Of a DNA stretch of 64,000 bases, positions 27,816 through 36,789 are shown piece by piece. The stretch's first letter is position 1, and each line of letters opens with the position of its first letter. The translations under genes were made by a program, and so were the position numbers. Origin of the DNA: Longimicrobiaceae bacterium (lineage in GTDB: Bacteria; Gemmatimonadota; Gemmatimonadetes; Longimicrobiales; Longimicrobiaceae); contig JAUJOM010000010.1 of the NCBI GenBank assembly GCA_030447645.1, forward strand, positions 36,746 through 100,745. Reading direction: 5' to 3'. A model generated the notes under the pieces. It did not search any database and was not told the DNA's origin. It saw only the letters and a program-made list of their open reading frames with translations.

Positions 27816-29391
27816 TCAGTGCTTGTGATTGGTGAAGGGGCAGGCCTCGCCTGCGCGGCTGCTGCTGCCGCAGTGCCTTCAGGCGCGCCTGCACCTCCTG
27901 ATCGGACCACATCCGGTGCAGCTCGGGGTCCGAGTGGATGCGGGCCTCGACCTGGGGGTCGGAGAGCAGCCGCACCATGAACTCCACCGCCTGCCGGCGT
28001 TCCTCCGTGCTCGGGATGGCTCCGCCCATGTTCATGTTCCCCATGGAGCGTCCGGCGGGCATGGTGCCATGCATCTCCCCCATCATCCGCTGGAGCACGG
28101 GATCGGTAGCCACCTCGGCTCGCGGATCACCGATCAGCCATCATCCGTTCGTGCATCTCCATCATCCGTTGCATGTCCATCCCGCCATCCCCTGCATGGC
28201 CCGCGCTGTGTATCCCCTGCTGCATGCCCGTGCTGCATCTGCTTACCCTGCTGTCCGTGCTGCATCTGCCCATGCTGCATCTGTCCGCATGCCTGACATG
28301 TTGGAGTGATCCATCCCGGCCATGGACATGCCGCGAGGGACGGTGGGATGGGGAAGCTCGGCAAGAAAGCCGCTCGCCACACCGCCCATGTTGTGGACCC
28401 CCATCATGTCGCCCATGGACCGCCACTCGTTGACGCTGATCGCGTACGAGGTGTCGTTCCGGAACATGGCCATAGCCCGGAGAATCTCCGCGCGCTTCCG
28501 CTCGCGTGGCACCTTGGGCGAGGCAAGGATGTCGGAGATGACATCGTGCATCATGTGGAGGTTGTCGAAGATGATCGACGCCTCGGGGATAGCGGGCTGC
28601 GAAGTTCGGCGCCACGCCCGCGGTCATCGGCATCAGGTACGGCATGGTCTCCGGGCGTTTTCCAGCATCTGCCAGAAGCGCCCGACGGTGGCGTTCACCC
28701 CCTTGGTGCGGCTCGCCACGTCGTTGTTGACCAGCAGCGGCTCGTACAAGCCGATCTGGAGCCAGTGGTAGGCCCAGATCAGACCGTTGAACTTGGGATA
28801 CTTTTCCCGGAAGGCCAGCGAGTAGTAGTGCCCATCCATGATGTCCATGCTCTTGGGCACGGAGCTGAAGGCGTGATGTCCGGGCGCGGGTCTTGTAGTA
28901 TGCCACGATCTCAGCCACAGCCGCGTCCTTTTGGGCCTGGTTCAGGCGCTCGTCGGCCAGAGCGTCGTAGATCTGCCGGTGGAGGATATGGCCCAGTGGA
29001 ACATGATCTTGGCTTCCGGAGCCAGCTTGGTGTAGGCGATCTCGATCGCCCCCTCCTCGAGCGGCACTCGTGGCGGGCGTTTCAGCACTTTTTGCGTCAG
29101 AAAGTTGTACTCCCGCTCTTCCAGGCGCTCCACGGGAGCCCCGGGCCGGGTGTACAATTCCTCGTACAGGATGGCGTGGCCGTAGTCGAAGGCGTTGAAG
29201 AGCCGGTCCGCGCCGGAGTAGTTCTGGCGGAAGACCCAGTTGTGCTTGGCCGGCAGATAAAACTGCTCGTAGGTTTGTACCCACTGTGCGTGTGCACGGT
29301 GCAGGAGCGAGCCTGAACATGAGCGCGGTGCCGATCGGCAGGACGCGCGCTCAGCAGGAATCGCCGCCCAGCGTTGTTCTCTGGATATCAT
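27816..29391 (-). pseudogene. Periplasmic protein with Met/His-rich tail and repeated helical modules, frame-broken
   Basis: ATG at 29391, signal peptide with AHAQ-like cleavage (HRAHAQWVQTYEQF). The main domain reads YLPAKHNWVFRQNYSGADRLFNAFDYG, AILYEELYTRPGAPVERLEEREYNFLTQKVLKRPPRVPLEEGAIEIAYTKLAPEAKIMF, then HRQIYDALADERLNQAQKDAAVAEIVAYYKTRA, then YYSLAFREKYPKFNGLIWAYHWLQIGLYEPLL, SIIFDNLHMMHDVISDIL, ERKRAEILRAMAMFRNDTSYAISVNEWRSMGDMMGVHNMGG, MDHSNMSGM, QMQHGQMQHG, MDMQRMMEMHERMMAD, then TDPVLQRMMGEMHG, LLSDPQVEARIHSDPELHRMWSDQEVQARLKAL. Many Met/His clusters suggest copper binding. No known family was recognised. Many shifts; each piece fits the next. Confidence 0.6.
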
Positions 29392-29394
29392 ATA

Positions 29395-30247
29395 ATTTCC
29401 TCCGTCAATCGCCCGATGGGCATCAGGGACCGCACCGCGAAAGCGCGCGCGGCTCCAAGGTGACGAACCAGCCCGGATCATCGCCGGAGAACACCTTCCG
29501 ACGCCGGCATCCAGGGCAAAGAAGAGTTGAGCTGGTACGCACTCCCGCTTCCGCTGTCCACTGCAGACTCTCTCCCGCGCAGCGGCCGCTCGGCGTACAC
29601 ATCCGCGATCACCAGCGCCGACTGAAGGGGAAGGTTTTGTCCACCGCCACGCCCGCCAGCCAGCGAGAGACTTCTCCCACGTTGTCATCGATCCCCGGTA
29701 TGGAGCCAATGGTGTACTGCCCTGTTCCCGCGGACGCGCGCCTCCCCCTGGGGCAATCCGCTCCGGCGTGGGGCCGATTCCCGTCATTCAGATGGACGCG
29801 AGAGCTGCGGCGGGCAATCCGCGCTTCCCACGGGGAGCGATTCGGACAAAGGCTCGCGGGACATCTCCGCGAATGCGGGGAGGAGTCCCGAGGTCTCCAC
29901 GTTGAGGTTGTGGAACACCGAAACGTCGATGCCACTCCAGCCGAACTCCAATCCCGTTGCTCCCGCATCGGAAAAGAGAGTGGCAATCCTACTCCTCAAG
30001 GTGGGTGCGTGGCAGGAACCCGTACGCGAGTTCCGGCTCGATCTCCCACGGTAGGCTCGCCTGCGCTGCTCGAAATAGACGCAGCGGCGCCACCTGCGCC
30101 TCGAAGCCCGCCTGCGCTCCACCGGATACGCATCCTCGATGCGTACCGGGCGCCCGGCATCCGTGTTGTAAAATCCGTTTGTGCAGCCAAGGTGCAGGCG
30201 CAATCAAGAGCGCCAGCAGCTCCGGGCCGCAGCCATTGTGTGTACAT
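29395..30247 (-). pseudogene. Outer-membrane beta-barrel protein, frame-broken
   Basis: ATG at 30247 (MYTQWLRPGAAGAL) has a hydrophobic signal part, then QTDFTTRMPGARYASRMRI or a shifted NTDAGRPVRIEDAYPVER, then GFEAQVAPLRLFRAAQASLPWEIEPELAYGFLPRTHLE, LPLSFPMREQRDW, GVFHNLNVET-like VSVFHNLNVETSGL, then strands such as GQYTIGSIPGIDDNVGEVSRWLAGVAVDKTFP, RYQLNSSLALDAGVGRRLSGDDPGWFVT. Alternating pattern and aromatic girdle residues indicate a porin-like or transport-associated barrel. It precedes the Met/His-rich gene, so it could be the outer-membrane part of the copper system. Shifts near 30100, 29990, 29890, 29640. Confidence 0.6.
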
Positions 30248-30250
30248 GCA

Positions 30251-30465
30251 GTTACGACTCCCGTAAAACGTGCGAGTTCTTGCGCGTGTGGCAATCTTCC
30301 AATAACGCGCTGCAGCTAGCTAAAGAGCTACGCCGGGAGTCTTGGAGGGGGTGGGTCGAACGCGCGAGATGGAGACTGATAAAAGCGGCACTACAGCACT
30401 ACCTGCTGCAGAAGATAGCCAGCTCGAACATCGCCGAAGTACCGGAAGTCGGCAACGCCACGGCA
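30251..30465. other. Stretch without a supported gene
   Basis: Between the barrel-protein start and the downstream His-rich protein. A plus-strand open frame covers part of it but its translation (SWRGWVERARWRLIKAALQHYLLQ and so on) has no signal or domain, so it is not annotated. The C-terminal continuation of the His-rich protein on the minus strand may fall here. Confidence 0.35.
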
Positions 30466-30687
30466 CTACACATCATCGCAACTCTGCGTTCCTGTCCGGA
30501 ATGGCTTGACCTGGACGACTCCTGATGATTCGTGATGCGAGGAATGGTGCCCAGTGTGAGCGTCCTCCTGAACAGCCGAGCGCTCACCGCCCTCTGGCCC
30601 GGCGCTCGCTGCATTGGGCAGTGGAACGCGGAAGACTGGGAAGCCCATGAAGCAAACGAGCAGTATCAGGGCGAACAAGCGACGCAT
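30466..30687 (-). CDS. Small secreted His-rich protein
   Basis: ATG at 30687 gives MRRLFALILLVCFMGFPVFR, a signal peptide, then LPNAASAGPEGGERSAVQEDAHTGHHSSHHESSG, with five His in a cluster. 73 residues. It is at the upstream end of the metal run, and the HH..HH cluster suggests Cu/Zn binding. Its C-terminal end may be altered by a shift (the end GTQSCDDV is followed in another frame by CSAVALP). Confidence 0.55.
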   Translation of the reverse strand: MRRLFALILLVCFMGFPVFRVPLPNAASAGPEGGERSAVQEDAHTGHHSSHHESSGVVQVKPFRTGTQSCDDV

Positions 30688-30744
30688 GCCGTATAAGCTA
30701 ACCCTGAACGGAAGAAGCATTCAACACGCGTGGATATTACCGTG

Positions 30745-31151
30745 TTATCTCGAAGGTGCCGGTCTCCCCTCCGCCCAGAAACCGGGTCTCCCATAGCGGC
30801 CTGCCGCCTCGTCGTAGCGGTCCACTACACCCTGACTCCGGAGCCATCCTTCATCGAGCCGAACTGAAATGTCCATCACGATCCACACGACCACCGAGGT
30901 AGCCGGTGCAGTCCGCTCGTAGCCCCAGCGGTCCGTGCATCGGCGCGGAAGCCGGTAGGTGCCGCTGATCTGGCCGCTTCCGTCCACCCGTAGCTCGAGG
31001 TAATCCAGCATACCAGGCGCCCCCGGTCCGAGTACGCATCGTATACGTAAACACCGGAGCGAAGAGCGCCATCGCTTTGTAGGGCGCAAGCTTTTCCGAC
31101 GTTGTCACACCCGGCGAGCAGTGGCGAACACCAGGCAAGTATACGGATCAT
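30745..31151 (-). pseudogene. Lipoprotein of unknown function, frame-broken
   Basis: ATG at 31151 has an excellent ribosome-binding site (AAGGAGG). It reads MIRILAWCSPLLAGC (lipobox LLAGC), DNVGKACALQSDGALRSGVYVYDAYSD, and then after a shift near 31020 APGMLDYLELRVDGSGQISGTYRLPRRCTDRWGY, VVVWIVMDISVRLDEGWLRSQGV. About 130 residues. No family recognised. Two shifts or one. Confidence 0.55.
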
Positions 31152-31243
31152 TGCAGCCTCCTTATGTGCAGCTCTTGTCCCTGGTACCCGTGAGGGCACG
31201 CCGGTTGCTCCAACGTCGGGAACCCAGTTCCCAGGAGCAACGC

Positions 31244-33058
31244 ATGACCGAAAAAGAAGCCATCGTTCATCCGTCAGCTATTCAGTGGCGCGATGACGAC
31301 GCAATCCTCTTCCCTTACCCCGCCATCTCCGCCGAGGAGGACCGGCAGGTATCCGAGTACATCGACCGGCTGCATGTGCGGCTACATGGACGCACTGGAT
31401 CGTGACCGGATCGACGAGAACGAGCGCATCCCCAGGGAGGTGCTGGACGAGCTGAAGCGCATGGGTTTGTTCGGGGTGTCCCTCCCCCGCGAATTCGGCG
31501 GCATGGGCCTGTCCCCGCTGGTACGCGCGCGTCTTCGAGTTCATCACGGGGTATGATCCGGGCCTTGCTATCATTTTCGGCGTACACCTGTCCATCGGCA
31601 TCAAGGGATTCAGCTCGCCCGGCACCTCGAACAGAAGCAGCAGTACCTCCCCCCAGGCGGCCACCGGCGAGTGGACAGCGTCGTTCGCTTTAACTGAACC
31701 CCTGGCCGGAAGCGATGCTGCAGGAATCCAAACCCGTGCCGAGATCCAGCCGGACGGCTCCTACCTGCTGAACGGCCACAAGATCTGGATCGGCAATGGC
31801 AGCTTCAGCGAAATCATCGTTGCCTTTGCCCAGGTGCCGTTGGAACAGGACGGGGAAACTCGGGACCGGGTGACTGCGTTTATCCTGCGGCCCGACATGC
31901 CCGGCTATGAGCGCTCCACCCCGCCGCTCCGGAAGATGGGCGCTCGTGGCTCAAATCAGTGCGAGCTGCGCTTCCACGACGTGCGGGTGCCGGGCGGAAA
32001 ACCTGCTGGGTGAGCCGGGCGGAGGGTTCAAGCTGGCGATGCAGGTACTGAACTCAGGGCGGATCGGCCTTTCGGCCGGCGCGGCGGGCGGCATCAAGAG
32101 CTGCCTGGAACAGTCGGTTCGCTTCGCCACGGAGCGGGAGCAGTTCGGGCGCCCCATTGCCGAGTACGAGCTGATCGAAGACAAGATCGCCCGCATGGCC
32201 GCCGATGCCTACGCGGCGGAGAGCGTGGCATACTTCACCGCAGGGCTCGCTACGCGCGACGACGTGGACTACGCCCTGGGAGCTGCCGCCGCCAAAGTGG
32301 ACGTCGGACGCACTCGGACGCGCGGTGGACGAGCTGGTGCAGATTGCCGGCGGGCGCGGGTTCGTGAAGGGCTATCCCTACGAGCGGGCGTACCGGGACG
32401 CGCGGATCACCCGCATCTTTGAGGGGACCAATGAAATCCTGCGCCTGTTCATCGGGCTGTCGGGCATTGAGGACCCAGGCGAGCGGCTCCAGGAGCTGGC
32501 GCCGCGATCCGCAAGCCAGTAACGCAGATCGGCACCCTGGCGGAGTATGCGAGCGACCGCGTCCGACTTGCGTTACGCCAGGGTGAGCCGCGGGTACAGG
32601 CCAGTGTGCACCCCGAGCTGCGCCGCACTTCGACTGCCTCGAAGACCACACGGGAGTTGCGCACCGCCACCGAGCGCGCGCGCTTCGTCGCCTCGGGCGG
32701 CGCATCATCGACCGTCAGCTCGTCGTCGCACGCCTCGCGGACATGGCGATCCAGCTGTACGTGCGTGCGGCGATGCTGTCACGTACCCAGGCCATCTTGA
32801 AGCCCATGATCGAGGGGGAGGAGCAAACAGCTCCGATCCCTGAAGTAATACCGCTGGACGATGCATGCGTGCAGCGAATTCTCCGCCTGTGCGACCTCGC
32901 CGCCCAGCTTTTTCGGTCTTCGCTTTCGCGCAGCACGGGACTCGCTGCACGACACACGTGACGATTTGCTGATTGCGGTGGCCCAGGACGCTGTCGGGCA
33001 GCAGGGCCTTCCCTACGGACAGCCAATACAGCCAGAGCACCGCCCGCCGGTGCCCTAG
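31244..33058 (+). pseudogene. Acyl-CoA dehydrogenase with VLCAD/ACAD9-like C-terminal extension, frame-broken
   Basis: ATG at 31244 after CCAGGAG. Pieces: [195 protein letters not shown], then (shift near 32300) [47 protein letters not shown] further part LAEYASDRVRLALRQG to RLCDLAAQLFRSSL, DDLLIAVAQDAVGQQGLPYGQPI matches the extra C-terminal domain of very-long-chain enzymes. About 600 residues when joined. Oxidises acyl-CoA to enoyl-CoA. The catalytic Glu position is in the RIFEGTNE region for other family members. Five or more shifts. Confidence 0.82.
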
Positions 33059-33101
33059 GGTGGAGCACACGAGGGGGAATCAACGGCGCCGGCAGCATAG
33101 C

Positions 33102-33699
33102 ATGGTCGCCCGAACGCCGTGCCTGCTGCCGCTCATCCTGGCAGCAATCAGCTGTGGTGGAGAGCAAAGGTCCGGCCCCCAGGTCGAGCTGCAAACGGAA
33201 CTCGGCAACATCCGCATAGAGCTGCATGAAAAGGAGGCGCCGATCACAACCGCCAACTTTCCGCTACGTGGATGAGGGACGCTACAACCCCGGGTCTTTT
33301 ACCGGGTGCAAACCGGGGAAGCACAGCTCATGGGTCCACCCATCGGGGTGGTCCAGGGCGGCCGGTAGGGCAGGCGATTCCGCCAAGATGCTACTGCCGA
33401 TTCCCTTCGAATCCCACTCAGCAGACGGGCCTGCGACACATAACCGGGACCGTCTCCATGGCGCGCTTCGGGGAAGAGAACGGCGCGCGGGCGGAGTTCT
33501 TCGTCGTGATCGGGGAACAGCCGCACCTGGACTACCGGGAAAGGTGCTGGTCGGCGATTCGGCTGTGACCATGCCGGGGTACGCTGCTTTCGGGAAGGTG
33601 GTGGGCGGTATGTCGACTGTCCGCGCCATCCAGCGCCGTCCGGCACGGAAGGAGCTGCTCCAGACTCCCGTTCCTTTCCGTGCCGTGCGCGTGCCGTAA
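33102..33699 (+). pseudogene. Cyclophilin-type peptidyl-prolyl isomerase lipoprotein, frame-broken
   Basis: ATG at 33102: MVARTPCLLPLILAAISCGG (lipobox AISC), then VELQTELGNIRIELHEKEAPITTANF, matching the opening of cyclophilins (GNIVIEL...KAPITVANF). After shifts: VDEGRYNPGSFYRV, LRHITGTVSMARFGEENGARAEFFVVIGEQPHLDY, then GYAAFGKVVGGMSTVRAIQRRP. The classical FHRV is FYRV here and the core is reduced, as in the small bacterial PpiA/PpiB-like forms. About 200 residues. Role: protein folding at the envelope. Three shifts. Confidence 0.75.
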
Positions 33700-33702
33700 G
33701 GT

Positions 33703-34006
33703 TTACTGGTTGGGACTCGGCGGCCCGGTGGTGTTGATCTCGAGGTGGGTGGTTGCCTCCGTGCGACGCGCCTGTTCCGCCAGCGCATCGCGGTTTTCTT
33801 CCGCCTCGTGGACGTGCTCCACGTTTTCGGTGTTGTCCTCGGACCCTTGCGCCCCCCGTGGACGTGGGATGTCTGGTGGTGTTCACCGTTGATGGTGTGG
33901 TAGCCTGTACGCCGGGCCTGTTCAGCGAGAGCATCGCGGTTTTCGCGGCCTCGCCGGTGCGCTCGACATTGCTGGAGGTGTCTTCCGAGCCGGTGTTACG
34001 GTCCAT
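33703..34006 (-). pseudogene. Small hydrophilic protein with a two-fold internal repeat, frame-broken
   Basis: ATG at 34006: MDRNTGSEDTSSNVERTGEAAKTAM. A second unit read in a shifted frame gives NTENVEHVHEAEENRDALAEQARRTEATTHLEINTTGP. DNA of the two units is clearly similar (for example GCATCGCGGTTTTC at about 33785 and 33931). No membrane segment. It may be a small stress or dormancy protein, but no family was recognised. Stop at 33703-33705. One or two shifts. Confidence 0.45.
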
Positions 34007-34094
34007 CGTGCTCCCCGGGTGCCGGTAATCTTGTTGGAACCAGGTACCCGGGCGGCTCGCAGATTCCGTTCCGGAGCAGGCATTCCCTTCCCGC

Positions 34095-36764
34095 TCAGCG
34101 GAGCGGCAGCCAGTAGGTCACCTTGAGCGCCAGGATGTTGTCCCCCGCTGCGTTCAAGGTTTCCAGCAGGGACCGGGGACCCACCAGTGCGCCGTGCGGC
34201 TCGAAGCCGGACCTATCCTGCTGCCACACCACGAAGAGTGTGCTCCCGGGACGCCACTCCCAGCGCAGCACCGCATTGGAGCGGAAGGAACGGACGTTGA
34301 AGTCACGGAAACGCACGCGGAACTCTTCCCCATCCGCGGAAACGAGGTAGGAGCGGTCTTCCTGCTGCCGGATGTGTGTACTGTCTGAGCCATACAGGCG
34401 CAGATCCCGACTGCGCGGGGCGGGAAGCTCACCGAAGTCGTAGAAGCGCCCGCTGGCAGCGAACGGCTCAGCATATGCCTCCAGTGACAGGTCCGGAGTG
34501 ACGATGTAGTTGAGCCGGAGCGGCATGGAGAAGGTGCTGCGGTCCGTAAAGGAGAACATGTAGCGGTTGCCAAACGTCGCCTCGGGACCACCGGCGCGGG
34601 TGCCGATGTACTGGCGTGGATTGATCGAGCGCAGGTAGTTGGGATCCACCGAAAGCTGCCAGCGCGGGCCAGGGCGTACGGAAAGGCCGCCGCTCAATCG
34701 GTACGTCTGCTCGCCAAGCTCGCTCTCGCCGTAGTAGATGCGTCCGTTCCAGCGGCGCCGGGACGCGGTGCTGTTGGCGAGGCTGGTAATCACCACCCAT
34801 GCCTGCCCGGTGCCCATCAGTGGACCGCCGCGGGTCAGCTCGTCACTTTGGGAGGGAAGATCCACCCAGGCGGTGAAGGTGCTCCGCCAAAAGTTCTTCC
34901 AGGTAGCCTCGGCGTCGGTGCGGAGCGCCGCGAAGTTGCGCACCCCGCCGAAATTCCACTGGTTTTCGCTGGAAACGCCGATCTGGTAGCTGCGAAACAC
35001 CCGCCCCGGCTGTGTTTCACGGTAGCGCAGGTTGCCATACCCGAACAGCTGGTCGGCATAGCTCATCGCGCCGGCGTCGTTCAGCTCGAAACCCGGGGAT
35101 CGTGCGCTCCCATAGATCTCCCAGAGCCAGTGGCGTCCACTGTTGCGCGCGAGTCCAAGCGTCCCGTTGTAGCCGGATAGGGAGGTGCGGCTCGAATCAA
35201 CGTGCACGTACCCGGCATCAGGACGCTGGTAGTACCGCACCGGGTGGCGCTGCGCCCGGATGATGGCAACCGAGTCCCCTTCGACGTAGCTGAACCCCAG
35301 GTTGCCGGTCAGCTGGTATTCGCCGCGCCTGAAGCGCAGGTTCCAGTCGGTTCCACCTGCAACTGCCTGCCGGTTGAGGAAGCTCGACAGGAGATCTCCC
35401 ACGTGAATATCTCGCCGCATACCGGTCAGCGATGCGCCGACCGTAGAGGCTGAGGGCCCAAATTCCTGCTGGGTGCGCACTGCCGCATAGCCGGCGCGGG
35501 GAGCAACCACCACACGGCCGAATGCATCGATGCTGTCGTTGAAGGTGCGCACGTATGCGCGGTCGGTGACTGCCCCGAGCGCACCCACCGAGGTCCCAGT
35601 CGGCAACCGCCCCGTCAGTTTGGCGGCACCGAGGATGGTGCTGGCGCGGGGCACATCCCGGTAACGGAAGTCGCCCGACAGGAAATCAACGATGTCTCCA
35701 CGCGGTGCCGCACCAATTCGGCGGGAGTAGAAGTATACCGGGCCACCTCCTTCCAGCATCTGGCTTCCCTCGGTGAAGAAGGGGCGGCGCTCGCCAAAGA
35801 GGGTTTCCAGCGCACTCAGATTCACCTCGGCCGGATCTGCTTCGACCTGCCCGAAATCGGGGTTGACGGTTGCCTGCAGCGTCAGGCTGGGGCCGAGGCC
35901 CACCTTCACGTCCCCTCCGGCGCGGGCAGTCATTGTGCTCCCATCATTGAAAGGGTTCCCTGCCTCTGCCGCAGCAGTGAACGTGGCGCCGGTCGCCACG
36001 TAGGGCATGAGCTCAACCCGGCGTGTAGCACGAACTCCGGTAATCCCCGTCAGCTCACCAAAGCGTGACGCCCAGCCGGTCTCCTTGGCGGGTACCAGCG
36101 CCCAATACGCCTCCTCCTTGGTAGAGGGAATTGACCGCTGGAGGTTCAATCCCCAGATCGCGGTACGGCCGGTGTTGAAGCGAAGCTGTGAGAAGGGGAT
36201 GCGCATCTCCGCCGTCCAGCCGAGCGAGTCCCGTTGTGCCCGTGCTTCCCATACAGGATTCCAGGAAGCGTCGGTTGCTCCGGTGTTGTCCTCGGGGTGG
36301 TACCAGTCCAGCCGCGTCCCCGCGACGGTTACGCCGAAGGTGTACGCGGTGCGGCGATCCAGGTACGTGTCCAGAGAAACGAGCAACCGCTCAGCCTGCG
36401 TGCCGATGTCGCGGCGGCTCAGCGGTGCCTGAATGGCCCCGGGATTCCTGGCGTACATTCGTGCCCCGACATACAGCGCGTCCGCATCGTACAGGAAGCG
36501 TACTTCGGTGCGCTCCGTTGCCGGCGTGCCCTCGTTCGGCACCTTTTGAGTGAAATCGGTCAGGGCTGAGGCACTCTCCCACACCGCCTCGGTCAAACGC
36601 CCGTCGATCGTGGGGGCGCGGCCCTCAATCCGCACGGCCTGGATCTGCTTACGCGGGTGGATCTCCTGCCCGACTCCATCCAGTGGCACCAGCCACATGA
36701 ATAAGAGGCAGAGTGCCAACGGGCGGGCGTTGTGCTGAAAAATCAGCATATGCAGGATGAGCAT
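34095..36764 (-). CDS. DUF5916-type outer-membrane protein with N-terminal CBM9-like domain
   Basis: 889 residues in one clean frame. Signal peptide (ALCLLFMWLVPLDGVGQ), then a carbohydrate-binding-9/DOMON-like domain (IQAVRIEGRAPTIDGRLTEAVWESASAL, then EVRFLYDADALYVGARMY, RRTAYTFGVTVAGTRLDWYH, WTAEMRIPFSQLRFN). The rest (from about residue 250) is a beta-rich DUF5916 barrel with strands such as GAAKLTGRLPTGTSVGALGAV, ending NILALKVTYWLPLR with a terminal aromatic/basic end. Such proteins are common in Gemmatimonadota and Bacteroidota; substrates are unknown. ATG at 36764 or 36749 is possible. A palindrome shared with the blaI promoter overlaps the start (36733-36748), and the gene follows the 322-residue secreted repeat protein by 25 bases. 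Confidence 0.85.
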   Translation of the reverse strand: MLILHMLIFQHNARPLALCLLFMWLVPLDGVGQEIHPRKQIQAVRIEGRAPTIDGRLTEAVWESASALTDFTQKVPNEGTPATERTEVRFLYDADALYVGARMYARNPGAIQAPLSRRDIGTQAERLLVSLDTYLDRRTAYTFGVTVAGTRLDWYHPEDNTGATDASWNPVWEARAQRDSLGWTAEMRIPFSQLRFNTGRTAIWGLNLQRSIPSTKEEAYWALVPAKETGWASRFGELTGITGVRATRRVELMPYVATGATFTAAAEAGNPFNDGSTMTARAGGDVKVGLGPSLTLQATVNPDFGQVEADPAEVNLSALETLFGERRPFFTEGSQMLEGGGPVYFYSRRIGAAPRGDIVDFLSGDFRYRDVPRASTILGAAKLTGRLPTGTSVGALGAVTDRAYVRTFNDSIDAFGRVVVAPRAGYAAVRTQQEFGPSASTVGASLTGMRRDIHVGDLLSSFLNRQAVAGGTDWNLRFRRGEYQLTGNLGFSYVEGDSVAIIRAQRHPVRYYQRPDAGYVHVDSSRTSLSGYNGTLGLARNSGRHWLWEIYGSARSPGFELNDAGAMSYADQLFGYGNLRYRETQPGRVFRSYQIGVSSENQWNFGGVRNFAALRTDAEATWKNFWRSTFTAWVDLPSQSDELTRGGPLMGTGQAWVVITSLANSTASRRRWNGRIYYGESELGEQTYRLSGGLSVRPGPRWQLSVDPNYLRSINPRQYIGTRAGGPEATFGNRYMFSFTDRSTFSMPLRLNYIVTPDLSLEAYAEPFAASGRFYDFGELPAPRSRDLRLYGSDSTHIRQQEDRSYLVSADGEEFRVRFRDFNVRSFRSNAVLRWEWRPGSTLFVVWQQDRSGFEPHGALVGPRSLLETLNAAGDNILALKVTYWLPLR
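36733..36748. promoter_or_regulatory. Palindrome TGCTGA-AAAA-TCAGCA, third copy of candidate BlaI operator
   Basis: Perfect arms TGCTGA and TCAGCA with a four-A spacer, inside the first codons of the DUF5916 gene (around ATG at 36749). Same size and arms as the copies at 37782 and 40525. An operator at the start codon can block translation or transcription. The role is inferred. Confidence 0.6.
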
Positions 36765-36789
36765 GTTCCGGTACCGTGAAGGGTTAGGG

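Noticed and set aside
30181-30525. Plus-strand open frame of about 114 codons
   Set aside because: No signal, domain or good ribosome-binding site; it overlaps the start of the barrel gene and the end of the His-rich gene on the other strand.
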